Positions 1 through 9,502 of a DNA stretch of 64,000 nt are shown in pieces. The DNA comes from Bacteroidota bacterium (lineage in GTDB: Bacteria > Bacteroidota > Bacteroidia > Chitinophagales > Chitinophagaceae), in assembly GCA_018267915.1 (NCBI GenBank), contig JAFDXN010000033.1, positions 186,001 to 250,000 on the forward strand. Direction: 5' to 3'. A program made the translations under genes and the position numbers. The notes under the pieces were generated by a model that made no database searches, was not told the DNA's origin, and worked only from the letters and a program-made list of their open reading frames with translations. The number at the start of each line of letters is the position of its first letter. Position 1 is the first letter of the stretch.

Positions 1-402
1 GAAGATCGCCGCACAGACGTAAAAGGTAAACTCGTTTCGCTTAATGCGTAAATACTCCCTACACTCCGACACAACGCTTGATTGAAATGAAGTCTCTCGT
101 TTAAACGTAACACCTGGGATTTCCTGTTTCTTAAATTCTTCCTCTACCTGTTTATAAAATGCCTCAGCGGAGAATTGGTAGCCGTCAAAATACTTTTGCC
201 AGTTGGATATTGGTTTGGGCGGAGCGGGAATGCTCCCAATGGCGAGAACTGTACCAATCCCTACTACGGTAAACAGTAAATACCCCTTACTTGACATGCC
301 GCCATTCACTTCGGCGTATATAAATGCTGCGGCAAAGAATACGATAATCAGAAGAAATAAGCCTTTAGCCTGGGACGGCTCAATAGTACCTTTTTTTTGC
401 AT
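1..402 (-). CDS. Small membrane protein of unknown function, 3' end outside window
   Basis: An open frame of 134 codons starts with ATG at 402 and runs off the window edge without a stop. Residues about 14-30 (LFLLIIVFFAAAF) and 41-58 (YLLFTVVGIGTVLAIG) are two hydrophobic segments, so an inner-membrane hairpin is likely. A charged part follows, with the stretch EYLRIKRNEFTFYVCAAIF near the end of the visible part. I recall similar small two-helix proteins in Bacteroidota integrative elements, but this is memory, not a search. It is divergent from the 524-1400 gene pair. Function is unknown. Confidence 0.75.
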   Translation of the reverse strand, partial: MQKKGTIEPSQAKGLFLLIIVFFAAAFIYAEVNGGMSSKGYLLFTVVGIGTVLAIGSIPAPPKPISNWQKYFDGYQFSAEAFYKQVEEEFKKQEIPGVTFKRETSFQSSVVSECREYLRIKRNEFTFYVCAAIF

Positions 403-499
403 AGCGTGAGTTTTAGTGTCATAAAATAAATGCATTTATTGCTAATATGCAATCTCGGCACCAAATATGAAGCCGATTTTATTTTCGTGTTAGGGAGCA

Positions 500-507
500 T
501 ACCTTTG
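500..507 (+). promoter_or_regulatory. Bacteroidota-type -7 element (TAnnTTTG) before the 58-residue gene
   Basis: The sequence TACCTTTG matches the Bacteroidota sigma-ABfr -7 consensus TAnnTTTG and ends 16 nt before the ATG at 524. No clear -33 TTG is seen at the usual distance. It would give a very short leader for the 524-1400 gene pair. Confidence 0.4.
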
Positions 508-523
508 TGAAAACAATGTCGAC

Positions 524-700
524 ATGAAGCCTGAAGAGCTACTACAGATAGAGAATGAGATTTTTACAAAACTGGTAATTGACCTATTAAAACAGCAACG
601 GGCCGAAGGCAAAAAAGAGTTTCTGCTTGATAGATACGAGGTAGAGACACTGACAAAAGAACGACTAAAAAAACTGCTCACTGAGATTGACAAAAGGTAA
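524..700 (+). CDS. 58-residue charged, helical hypothetical protein
   Basis: A short ORF starting with ATG at 524 encodes 58 residues rich in Glu, Lys and Leu (MKPEELLQIENEIFTKLV...), with a predicted amphipathic, probably coiled-coil character. A TAnnTTTG promoter element lies just upstream. Its 3' end overlaps the start of the next frame by 14 nt, so the two are probably translationally coupled, or the second product may be reached by frameshifting. No family is recognised. The pair converges on the STAND/nuclease operon, leaving only 7 bp between stop codons, so it may belong to the same module. Confidence 0.55.
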   Translation: MKPEELLQIENEIFTKLVIDLLKQQRAEGKKEFLLDRYEVETLTKERLKKLLTEIDKR

Positions 701-1400
701 CCATAGACGATATCAACATTCTTCTAAGCAACATATACGCACAGAGTTTTCTAATTATGGCGTGGTAATAGGTGACAGCTCGGGAAGGGAGAAAATTATT
801 GTCATTGACTACAGAAAAGGATATCATTATACGCTAATAATAAACGCAGTCCGTAATGAGGTTGATTTACATAAAACGGATGATAGAAGAGGTCAGCTAA
901 GTGCAAGAGAAACTATATTCAAAATACCATTTTTTACGTTCAAAAGATTTGCAGTATTACACCTAGAGAAAATGCCGTCCCTATTATGCAAATATCTATT
1001 TCATAAAGTAATTTCAATAGATGAACTAGCTGCAAAAAAAGTATTACTCATTCCTATTAATGATCCGCAAAGTGTAACTAATGTTATTGACCAAAGGGGC
1101 GAGAAAAGATTTAAACTAAAGAAGAATATTAATCTCAGGCATCTGACACAAACCATCCAGTACTCGAACTCAATATCAACATCTTTTGATTCTTATCTTA
1201 TCCTCCGTACCCGCAACAAAAAATTAGTTCCTCAAGGAATTGCTATAACGTCTACCCAACCGAATTCTTTCTTTATCATTACTCGTAAAGACATACTAAA
1301 ATTCAATTCTGTCATTAAACAAACTCTTTTGGAGGCCATTGGTGTATCATCCTTTCTCTCAAAAGAAAAAGTATTGCAATTTCTAATACGCTCAATGTGA
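687..1400 (+). CDS. 237-residue hypothetical protein beside the STAND operon
   Basis: The frame is open from a TTG at 687 to the stop at 1398-1400. There is no ATG before residue about 93, so the start is either this TTG, which overlaps the 58-residue gene, or a frameshift out of that gene. The protein is basic with alternating beta-type stretches (REKIIVIDYRKGYHYTLIINAV) and has no transmembrane segments or signal peptide. I do not recognise a domain. The stop is 7 bp from the convergent stop of the 1539-residue STAND NTPase. A role in the same defence module is only a positional inference. Confidence 0.6.
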   Translation: MTKGNHRRYQHSSKQHIRTEFSNYGVVIGDSSGREKIIVIDYRKGYHYTLIINAVRNEVDLHKTDDRRGQLSARETIFKIPFFTFKRFAVLHLEKMPSLLCKYLFHKVISIDELAAKKVLLIPINDPQSVTNVIDQRGEKRFKLKKNINLRHLTQTIQYSNSISTSFDSYLILRTRNKKLVPQGIAITSTQPNSFFIITRKDILKFNSVIKQTLLEAIGVSSFLSKEKVLQFLIRSM

Positions 1401-1407
1401 GCCAATG

Positions 1408-4400
1408 TCATCGTTCAACTTCCTCAATTATTTTGCTAGCAAATTTTCTAAACTGTGGGGTATATAGTACCTGGTCAAATAAGGCCAAGGCCTGCTCTAC
1501 ATTTTTGGTATTGTGGCTGTTTCTAGATAAAACATTATAAAGAGCGATAACAATCCTCACAGAGTCATCGTCCAAACTTAGCTCCGAATGCTCATGTTCT
1601 GAAATGTTTTCCATAAGTTTTAGAACTAAAAGAGCATTTTTATTTACGCATTTCAACAGGTAATCATAATAGTAGCTTAAATTCGTCTTACCATTTTTTG
1701 AACGAGAAAATTTATAAATCAATGGGTATAATGCTTCAAAATCTTTAGGTTCGAGATGGATGAATGCAACCGAGTACACATGACCTATCTCCTTTGAATC
1801 TAGATTTAGATACTGGCAAAACAGCCTGGCAGCACGTTTATCGACACTATTGTTCTCATCAATTAAATTGTGTGCCGCGGCATCCACAATTTTTGCCTTT
1901 ACAGTTGGATCTTTGGAAATTCTTTTAAGTAACTTATAACTATTTTTTTTCCTGTTTAAGAATGCAAAAACAAGGGGTTGCGTTAAGTCTTCATAGAATT
2001 CACTATGAGCGATTGCCTTTAAATAATATTCCTGCAACCTTTCAAATGAATAATTAGACAGATATGTAGCTGACCATATTGAGTGTTTGTAAATTTGAAA
2101 ATCATAATTCGCAGTAAGTTTTTGAAAAATCTCTAGAGTACGTTCTTTGTCTAAATTCATCATATACGCAAGCTGAGAAATCAGACTCGTCCGCACGGTG
2201 ATAGTAGAATCTGTACAAACCTGATTAAGGCAATTAAAAATCTTTGTTGCAAATGCAGGATAGAAGTTTATTCTGACCAACCTATAAACAGCAGCTCCCC
2301 TCACGGTATTAATTCCTCTCTGTAATCCATCATCACCGGGTTTGTCACTCTCGGGATCACTGTTATTTATAGCCGCATTAATCAAGAAATCAATAACCTC
2401 ATCGTCAACTAGCCGCGAAGCTATCAAGTAATCAGTCATCCATACTAACTGAAGGATATTAAATCGTGGCCATTCCTTTCTAATCGCCTTTTTGAAAAGC
2501 AGTAAAAAAGCCTGTACATTGATCTTTCCTTTAACCAACCCTTCTAAGCCTGCGATCTTATAATCCGGATGTATTGATTCATCAAGTATTTCGTCAACAA
2601 AAGGTGCAAAACGCGCAGTATCTTTACTTACTTGCTCAGTAAATTCTCTGTGATTTTCAGTCATTGAGCCCTTTGAAGGGAAACCATGAAAATGCTTTTC
2701 AGAATCATATTTTCGAAATGAAGATCGCCAATTCTCAAAGGTCATTTTTTTGTATGCAGTGTCCCTCAGTGGTGGTCCTACTCTATGTACGCGAATTCGC
2801 CCAGGCTCTTCAACCTTAATTTTACCAAAACGCCTTACCAGTTCTTGATATTCTCTTGTTATTTCTGGACGTTTGAGAGTACTTTCAGGCAATGCACATA
2901 GAAACTGATACTTTTTATACCCATAGAAAGAAAATAGCCTCTTCTTGTTATCTCGCGTATCAATGTGAAGTTCGTTAATCTTGATACTTTGAATTAGTGA
3001 TATCATTGCACGTTGCTGCTCAGTATTAAACGATGGATAAGCCTTTTTAAGCAGAGTGAGTATCAAATATCCCAGCTTACCTTCAGCGTAAAATCCCTCT
3101 TTATGGAATAGAATGTTTAGGATTTCGAATATGTCATCACTATAATCGTTGCTATTGTCTGAATATAGAAAAGCGTACAATATCAGGTTAATTATATCCT
3201 CGCTGTTCGAGTTTTTGTATTTTACTAGAACTCCGGTAAACATAGGCTTGTTTTCAGTCATCGTACGTTTAAGCGCATCTATAGCTAACTGATACAGATT
3301 ATGCAATCCATCTGACTGCCTATTTTTATCATACTCAAAATGAGTAAAGTGATAATCCATAAAGAGTTTAGATTGGTCAAATGCTATCGAGCTTCTTTTA
3401 ATGTATTCATTTATCACTTCAAGCCCAAAGTCAAATGACAGCAAATAGTCCTTCTCAAATAATTTTTCGAATAAGTCATTTTCAAGGTAGTCATCATTTG
3501 AGTGTTGCTTAAACTTTGCTACGTTATTAATTTCCTTAAATAAAATCGGCTTATAGGTTTGAATTACCCATTGTGGATCATACTTAATGACATCAGACAG
3601 AATGTGATAAAAGCCCATCTTGTCGGTATACATCATGTCCTTATACCGATTAAAGAGATTGAATATTTTGGGAGAGTCCCAAATTTTTACGAAATACAAT
3701 ATCCTAAAACAAAAAGCATCTTTGTTTTTAAAATCATTCGCACCTTCTAAGTATGTAACGATCTTGTCCCTTTCAGCAGGCAGCTTTCTAGTGAAAAATC
3801 TATAAACTATATTAATATTGTCTTCTTCTCTTACTTCATAGGTTTTCCAATGCTTTGGAAGCAATCCTGAACTCCGCAGAAAGTTATTTTTCAACATTTT
3901 GTCATACCACTTGGGCTTAACAGTTAAAAGCTCATCAATCAGTTTCTGATTGATTAAAATCGTCAGCCAACCATTTCCTATCGCGGATTCAATAAATAGC
4001 TCTTTATAATCCGTTTTCATGAGGAGCACTTGCTTAACTAACGTCGCTTCTTGGACAGTCGGATTTTTCTGAAAACCTAAATTGTTTATCACTAGAAGCT
4101 TTACATGAAATCTGAACTTATCAGAAATTAATATCTCATTTAACGTGGTTATATACTTGGAATGATCGTAGTCACGTAGGTAAATTAAAATCATTCGGAG
4201 CGATGCTCGAATGAATAAACTGTTTTTGTTTGCCAAAATATACTGAGAGATTGGCCTATTGGATTCAATAAAAGAACGCGCAAAAACATAATCATAAAAG
4301 CTTTGATGGAAAAATTGCAACGTGGTATCCGACAATATTATTATCCCATTCCTCGCTAAGTAGTCTATTTCTGCTGCATACTGTAGCAAAAATTTGGCTT

Positions 4401-6027
4401 TTGACACATCTATTTGCTGCTGGGTGTACATTTCATTAGCAATCTCTTTTAGAACTTCTGCGAGTTGCTGACTTGAAATATCGCCTCCTGGACGAGACAG
4501 GGTCGCCATCCATAGTTCATTGTATAAATCGTTCAGTGTTTCAATTTCAGGGACTTTACTAGTAGTGCTATAAATCTTACTGAATATATTTAGGTGATTA
4601 GGGACTCTTAAAAGACCCCGAAGTGATGTTGGGATATTAGCCCAGCTAATACCGAGAGCCATTACTACAGATTTCACGTCAATCTCCGGCAAAAGCTGAA
4701 CTTCAGTTATTTGATTTTTTTTATAAAATTGTAGGTCGGGGTCATAATTTAAGTCATAAAACCTGACTGATATCACAATCCTTACATTTTCGTGGCTCCT
4801 TGCTATGGAAACTAATGTATTGAATGTATTTATCGGATCGCGATTAGACGCTAATGTTTGAGATAGTGCATCTATTTGATCAATGAGTATAACAACTTTA
4901 TCGAAAGAAGAGGCGAGTGTATGGATGGTTTTCTCAAGTTTGTCTTCAATATTTAGCTTTTCCGCAAGATCATTAATGGAGGTAACATAATATTTATCCG
5001 CTTTTATACCGAGCGTTGGTATCCCGTCACTTGCTAACAGGGTAAATAGGTCTTTCATTATCACAGATTTGCCTAACCCGCTGTCTCCGGCCAGCAATCG
5101 TATGTTCTTATGCCTATCTTCGGATGATAAAGGAGTCCTTATCCATTCGTACAATTCATTGGTTTCTGTACGTTGAATGTGCGATCCCGCTATTCCTGAA
5201 AATTCGTTCGGATAGTTATGTAAATAAAATGATGAGGCATTAAATTGCTCAACAATTTTCTCTACAGGAATATGTGATTCATCGGAGTACTCGATACTTT
5301 CTTTAATACTTTCATTTAGGCTTCTCAACTCGTCACGCACTTCTGTAGCATCGACTACCTTTCTTACCTCAAAAAAAGTTGTAATCAGCGTGGAGTTAAA
5401 TGCTTGATTCAGGAGTATTGTTAGATCATGTCCGGCAACAGAAACAAGTTTTATTTTCAACAAAATATCTCTTAAGTTCGTTTCAATATTTTCGTAGACA
5501 AGATGTGACAATCCCTTGTTTGATGAAATGATATTTTTAACCCAAGCCTCAAGCTTGGCTTCTTTAAATATTTTTACATTAAAATCTGATAATAGCTCTC
5601 TAGATTTTCCGGTAAAATCGGCTGAAACGACAAAATAGTATGCGAATTCATTAACATCATGAATGAGTTCAGGTTCGTTTATTGCATGAAGAATAAATTT
5701 CAATATCTCTCTCGCGACAGCGGTCTTATCTATTCGATTGTCTACACTGCTATGCTTACACTGAATCACACCATATGCTTTACCATTAAAAAAGAGTGAA
5801 CAATCCCTTCCTCCTTCTTTTACGCCCTCCATCAACCAAATATTATCGAATTTACCATGCATACTGCCTTCGGGATTCTCGATTTCCGACTTATATAATT
5901 CATATACGAGGTACTCAAATAGTCTAGAATCCAAATCTTTATATGGAAAGGTATTTGGTGCGTAAGCTGTTGGCTTTACAAGCCCCTGTATGTCGCTTTC
6001 TTTAAGTTCAAATAAATTAATTGCCAT
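1408..6027 (-). CDS. STAND-family NTPase with N-terminal Mrr-like nuclease (AVAST/Avs-like)
   Basis: A 1539-residue protein. The N-terminal part (about 30-130) reads as a PD-(D/E)xK fold of the Mrr type: GGRD with D75, then VIQCKH with Q89 and K91. A P-loop NTPase follows: Walker A GDSGLGKS at 314-321 and Walker B VVILIDQID with D383 and D386. Residues about 600-1539 are alpha-helical, repeat-like and without membrane segments, as expected for a TPR/HEAT-type sensor. Nuclease, STAND ATPase and long C-terminal sensor in that order, at about 1.5 kb residues, is the architecture of Avs (AVAST) antiphage proteins, which sense phage proteins and then cleave DNA. The family assignment is inference from motifs. 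It follows the 619-residue nuclease-like gene after a 10-bp gap and is surely co-transcribed with it. A dedicated PD-(D/E)xK partner is not part of the Avs4 arrangement I know. Confidence 0.8.
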   Translation of the reverse strand: MAINLFELKESDIQGLVKPTAYAPNTFPYKDLDSRLFEYLVYELYKSEIENPEGSMHGKFDNIWLMEGVKEGGRDCSLFFNGKAYGVIQCKHSSVDNRIDKTAVAREILKFILHAINEPELIHDVNEFAYYFVVSADFTGKSRELLSDFNVKIFKEAKLEAWVKNIISSNKGLSHLVYENIETNLRDILLKIKLVSVAGHDLTILLNQAFNSTLITTFFEVRKVVDATEVRDELRSLNESIKESIEYSDESHIPVEKIVEQFNASSFYLHNYPNEFSGIAGSHIQRTETNELYEWIRTPLSSEDRHKNIRLLAGDSGLGKSVIMKDLFTLLASDGIPTLGIKADKYYVTSINDLAEKLNIEDKLEKTIHTLASSFDKVVILIDQIDALSQTLASNRDPINTFNTLVSIARSHENVRIVISVRFYDLNYDPDLQFYKKNQITEVQLLPEIDVKSVVMALGISWANIPTSLRGLLRVPNHLNIFSKIYSTTSKVPEIETLNDLYNELWMATLSRPGGDISSQQLAEVLKEIANEMYTQQQIDVSKAKFLLQYAAEIDYLARNGIIILSDTTLQFFHQSFYDYVFARSFIESNRPISQYILANKNSLFIRASLRMILIYLRDYDHSKYITTLNEILISDKFRFHVKLLVINNLGFQKNPTVQEATLVKQVLLMKTDYKELFIESAIGNGWLTILINQKLIDELLTVKPKWYDKMLKNNFLRSSGLLPKHWKTYEVREEDNINIVYRFFTRKLPAERDKIVTYLEGANDFKNKDAFCFRILYFVKIWDSPKIFNLFNRYKDMMYTDKMGFYHILSDVIKYDPQWVIQTYKPILFKEINNVAKFKQHSNDDYLENDLFEKLFEKDYLLSFDFGLEVINEYIKRSSIAFDQSKLFMDYHFTHFEYDKNRQSDGLHNLYQLAIDALKRTMTENKPMFTGVLVKYKNSNSEDIINLILYAFLYSDNSNDYSDDIFEILNILFHKEGFYAEGKLGYLILTLLKKAYPSFNTEQQRAMISLIQSIKINELHIDTRDNKKRLFSFYGYKKYQFLCALPESTLKRPEITREYQELVRRFGKIKVEEPGRIRVHRVGPPLRDTAYKKMTFENWRSSFRKYDSEKHFHGFPSKGSMTENHREFTEQVSKDTARFAPFVDEILDESIHPDYKIAGLEGLVKGKINVQAFLLLFKKAIRKEWPRFNILQLVWMTDYLIASRLVDDEVIDFLINAAINNSDPESDKPGDDGLQRGINTVRGAAVYRLVRINFYPAFATKIFNCLNQVCTDSTITVRTSLISQLAYMMNLDKERTLEIFQKLTANYDFQIYKHSIWSATYLSNYSFERLQEYYLKAIAHSEFYEDLTQPLVFAFLNRKKNSYKLLKRISKDPTVKAKIVDAAAHNLIDENNSVDKRAARLFCQYLNLDSKEIGHVYSVAFIHLEPKDFEALYPLIYKFSRSKNGKTNLSYYYDYLLKCVNKNALLVLKLMENISEHEHSELSLDDDSVRIVIALYNVLSRNSHNTKNVEQALALFDQVLYTPQFRKFASKIIEEVER

Positions 6028-6037
6028 AGTGAGTCTA

Positions 6038-7897
6038 TTATTTAATTGTGTCTTTCATTATGAAATTTAACCGGCTCAAATCCACACTTTTCAGTAAGAA
6101 ATTACCTTGCTTATCGGTACTTACTATTACGGGCTGAATATTATGTAGATTGAGTATTTGCTGGCTTTGAGTAGATGGTATATTCCAAAACCATAGTTCA
6201 TAACTTACTTTATCTTTTAATTTAGATAACGCCGCAACGTTTTCATTTAGCTTATTTATAACTTCAGTCAAATCATAGTTATCAGGGGTGATTTTGCACT
6301 CTATCAAAATAGCTTCATCGGGCTTATCTAAGAGGATATCGATTTCTCTTTCTTCTATCTTGCTGTTCACAGTAACTGTAAACCCATTATCTCTGTGCCT
6401 CTTGCTTTGTGCAAAAAGTTGGAAAACAAATAACTCAAAAACATACGCTCTTGCTTTTTGAATAACGTCAGACACTTTATGGCTAATAGACTGTGAGAAT
6501 ATCACGTCTTCCGGCAGTTTATGCCTATTTAAGAATTCTTGAAACTTATCAAGGGGAAGGGTTAACTCTCTAACTTCAATTTCGTCGCTGTCTAAATATT
6601 TTCTAATTTGTTCTTCAGTCTTGTTATATAAACTTCCGGAAAAACCTGAATAGTTACCGCAGATATCAGTATAAATTAGCCATCCATTGTAGTGATGACC
6701 TGCCGCGGATTTTGAGTCAATTAATATTCCATAACTAAAATCATTTTTGCCAGGATCGTTTGGAAGGGGGTGTATAAATCTTCCAATGATTACTTTCGAA
6801 AACTCGCTGTTCACGTCGTGAAGCTCTACCGAACCAGCAAGCATTATTAAAAAAGAAGAGGTTCCGCTATATAAAAGAGCACTGCTGGATTCAACTGAAT
6901 GATACGAATACCAATAAAGCATTTTTTCAATTTCATCTTCCAATGTTAATCTAGTCGGTTTCGTTATTTTATCAGATACCGTGAGAAGCGCACCAAAGAA
7001 AAACGATTTATCGTAGTTCTTTGCATTGAATCGATATATGCTGCCAATATTAAACGTAGGAGTTTTGTACTTGCGGTCTAGTGGATTGGTGATCTCGTTT
7101 GTTATCCGAAAAAAGTAGCTATCCAACGAATTTTGTACGTCCAAATCATACTTTCGTCCTAGCAAAATTTCGTCAATACTCTCCTTTTCTGGTTCTGCAT
7201 ACACATACGTTTTCCAAGAAGATGCAGTATGCATATTTTTTAGGCTAGTGCTCAAAAATTGCTCATTACCTAAAACAATATTCCATAGAAACTGTAGGCC
7301 ATATTTATATCCCACAAAATAAATTTCCAGCTGCTTAGCAGTAATATGATTTACGGAAAGTACATTTCGCCAATTAACCATTGGTCCTTCTCGACTCATT
7401 TGAGTCAAATAAGTCTGAAGAAAATCAATCAGAGAGATTTCCAAAGCGACTTCTTTAGGTATGCTAACTTTGGGCTTAATCTCAACACAAGAATTGATTA
7501 TCCTTGTGAATATTTCTCCTACTTTGTCATTAAATGTAACTGCAGCAATCTCAAGTTCCTCAAAGGACTTAGCTTTTACAATTGGTTTAGTATAGATCTT
7601 GAGGTTTTTTAAAAAAATTATCTTTTCACAGCTATTTTCTAAATGCTCAATTGGGATTACATGACTGATCGCCCTATCGAGTATAAAGTCGTTATTGATC
7701 TCCAATAAATGATCACTTTGTATTGCATCAATAAATGCATTTAAGCAGTTAAGTAAACAAAACTTATAACCTTGAAACAATTCATCAGGGTTTATATTTT
7801 TGTGGGTAGTGATAGTCCATTGTTTAAACTTATTTGTATCAGAGAGAAGTTGAAACGCCTGTAGCGATGGAATTATATTAGCTGCGAAATAGTCCAT
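6038..7897 (-). CDS. Hypothetical protein with C-terminal PD-(D/E)xK nuclease-like domain
   Basis: A 619-residue protein, first gene of the STAND operon. Residues 1 to about 470 match no domain I recognise and have no membrane segments. The C-terminal part (about 485-600) has the restriction-endonuclease core: E-rich helix KARAYVFELFVF, strand-turn REIDILL with D520, and AILIECK with E533 and K535. This ECK-type motif is typical of DUF-type nucleases in defence islands. The stop is 10 bp before the STAND start, so one transcript is expected. Possible roles are a second effector, or a sensor or regulator that brings in the nuclease. The long N-terminal region is probably the specificity part. 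Function is inferred only from motif and neighbour. Confidence 0.75.
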   Translation of the reverse strand: MDYFAANIIPSLQAFQLLSDTNKFKQWTITTHKNINPDELFQGYKFCLLNCLNAFIDAIQSDHLLEINNDFILDRAISHVIPIEHLENSCEKIIFLKNLKIYTKPIVKAKSFEELEIAAVTFNDKVGEIFTRIINSCVEIKPKVSIPKEVALEISLIDFLQTYLTQMSREGPMVNWRNVLSVNHITAKQLEIYFVGYKYGLQFLWNIVLGNEQFLSTSLKNMHTASSWKTYVYAEPEKESIDEILLGRKYDLDVQNSLDSYFFRITNEITNPLDRKYKTPTFNIGSIYRFNAKNYDKSFFFGALLTVSDKITKPTRLTLEDEIEKMLYWYSYHSVESSSALLYSGTSSFLIMLAGSVELHDVNSEFSKVIIGRFIHPLPNDPGKNDFSYGILIDSKSAAGHHYNGWLIYTDICGNYSGFSGSLYNKTEEQIRKYLDSDEIEVRELTLPLDKFQEFLNRHKLPEDVIFSQSISHKVSDVIQKARAYVFELFVFQLFAQSKRHRDNGFTVTVNSKIEEREIDILLDKPDEAILIECKITPDNYDLTEVINKLNENVAALSKLKDKVSYELWFWNIPSTQSQQILNLHNIQPVIVSTDKQGNFLLKSVDLSRLNFIMKDTIK

Positions 7898-7929
7898 TGA
7901 AACCTTTTTGTGATAAGCAGTATCTGGCT

Positions 7930-8617
7930 AATCCCAAATTACGAAATTTATGCTCGCCGTAAAAGCGCAATGAACGTGGTGTAACGAAGTGAATGTAGCC
8001 GCGAGCGCCACAGGCTGGGGCGGCCTGTCAGGTCATGTAATGCCAGGGCGCACAGTGAGGTCGGGTGCGTGGCATGTGTACATTCGCGTGGGCCTGTGCC
8101 AGCACCCGACCGACACGCAGCCGGTGGCTTCGCATGCGAGCACCGACATTGGGCAGCGGATGGACTTTACAAGGCTACGGGAATGGAGAATGGAGTGTAG
8201 CGTAATGCGTAGAATGAACTAACGGAACAGCGTATGCAACAATGCTATAGAAGCGGAGGGCATGCATGGACATATAGCATCTGCATAGCTGCGGGTAGCC
8301 GTGAATGGAACGCAATGGAGCGCAACGGAGATTGGAATGAGCGTATGCGTTGTAAAGGACATAAGAGTTGCCATGAAGCGTTCTCGTGAGCAGCAAAGAA
8401 TATGACAAGCGTACCCATATGGAAGGGTACGCGATAGCTCCCTTCCGTGTGGGCAAACTGGCTCTTACGTAGCGAGTGGCTGAACGAGTAGTAAGTGCCA
8501 GTTTGGCTTGGCGAATTATTTGCCGAACAAGAATGCTGAATACCTATTAACCCAGTGTCTGTACAGCCTTAGCGGAATAGACATTGGCAATGCCGTGCTT
8601 CAGCATACAATTGACCT
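7930..8617. ncRNA. GC-rich, hairpin-dense non-coding stretch; candidate structured RNA
   Basis: No convincing coding frame exists here, and the base composition is clearly more GC-rich than the flanking AT-rich genes. At least four hairpins have perfect arms: 8059-8068 with 8102-8111 (GGTCGGGTGC, extended by a further TGGCA/TGCCA pairing), 8242-8249 with 8273-8280 (ATGCTATA), 8409-8416 with 8425-8432 (GCGTACCC), and 8454-8462 with 8497-8505 (CAAACTGGC, extended about 5 bp). Such a density in 690 nt suggests a large structured RNA or a mobile-element control region such as an origin of transfer. Strand is undetermined. No relaxase gene is visible in the window. Confidence 0.4.
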
Positions 8618-9502
8618 TTATTTCAACGTGTAACCCCCAGTTACTGGGTCTGAATGAAAATCAGCGAGTTTAGATACAGGTTCAATACCCGTTTTACTAT
8701 TCGTAAACGCTTCGTCATAATTACCTGAGCTTCCGTAAATCGCATGGTATGGATTATATAGTACGGCGTTCTTAAGTTTAGCTAAATTCCCATCTGACAC
8801 ATCAGTAATGTCCACTCTCGTCAAACCCAATAGATCGCTGATGTCTTCAGCATCATAACCGTAATTTAGCCTATCAACATAAAATTTATAACTTCTATTA
8901 TGTCTACCTTGCAAGACTTTGCACATTGTCGCAAAACAAAGTTTTGAGTAGGCCATTACTTTCTTAGAAAGTTCATCTGTGCCTGCTCTTTCAATATAAA
9001 AACCGTTTGAACCCATTTGATAATCGCGAAATGATAGTGATATCTGTTCATTATTTTTTAGGGTAATTTTATACAGGGAATTTTTTTCATCAGTTTCAAC
9101 TTTTTTTAGAACTCCATTTACCCCATAAGTACCAATTGCTGCCTTAATCAATGCAATTGATGCGCAGTTTCCACCACCATGAAATCTGTTGAACCAGATT
9201 TTAAATCGGACGGCACTTTGCTTGTAAGCTCCAAACAGTTGTTGCTCATTTACTGCAATGACAGGTTCCGATACATCAGCTGAAATGGTTTTGATTTCGT
9301 TGTTCACATCAGCCATAGCATTGGTGTCTAAAACTGCCATTTCCGAGCTTGAACTTTCCTCAGCGGGAACGGGTGCGCTATTAGAAGTCGCAACATTGAT
9401 TGCTGAATCTGCGGATGTTGTACTTTCTGATTGTGAAGCATTGTTACACCCTAGCCAAAATATTGAAGTGGCAACTACTGCAATTGAAATGATTTTTTTC
9501 AT
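8618..9502 (-). CDS. Secreted lipoprotein of unknown function
   Basis: The start is ATG at 9502 (MKKIISIAVVATSIFWLGCNN), because the frame then opens with a typical lipoprotein signal peptide and lipobox LGC. The longer upstream extension has no sense as a leader. The mature 275 residues begin with a Ser/Thr/Ala-rich low-complexity linker. A globular part follows, with FHGGGNCASIALIKAAIG, which resembles the Cys-containing first helix of papain-fold or C39-like proteins; the family is not certain. The gene follows the ArdC gene on the same strand, but a hairpin terminator lies between them, so it probably has its own promoter. Confidence 0.7.
   Translation of the reverse strand: MKKIISIAVVATSIFWLGCNNASQSESTTSADSAINVATSNSAPVPAEESSSSEMAVLDTNAMADVNNEIKTISADVSEPVIAVNEQQLFGAYKQSAVRFKIWFNRFHGGGNCASIALIKAAIGTYGVNGVLKKVETDEKNSLYKITLKNNEQISLSFRDYQMGSNGFYIERAGTDELSKKVMAYSKLCFATMCKVLQGRHNRSYKFYVDRLNYGYDAEDISDLLGLTRVDITDVSDGNLAKLKNAVLYNPYHAIYGSSGNYDEAFTNSKTGIEPVSKLADFHSDPVTGGYTLK

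Noticed and set aside
203..409. Plus-strand frame opposite the partial membrane protein
   Set aside because: It is the shadow of the minus-strand frame, which has clear membrane helices.
8175..8456. Open frame of 93 codons on the minus strand in the hairpin-rich stretch
   Set aside because: No protein-like composition, no ribosome site, and it crosses two of the perfect hairpins; better explained as non-coding.
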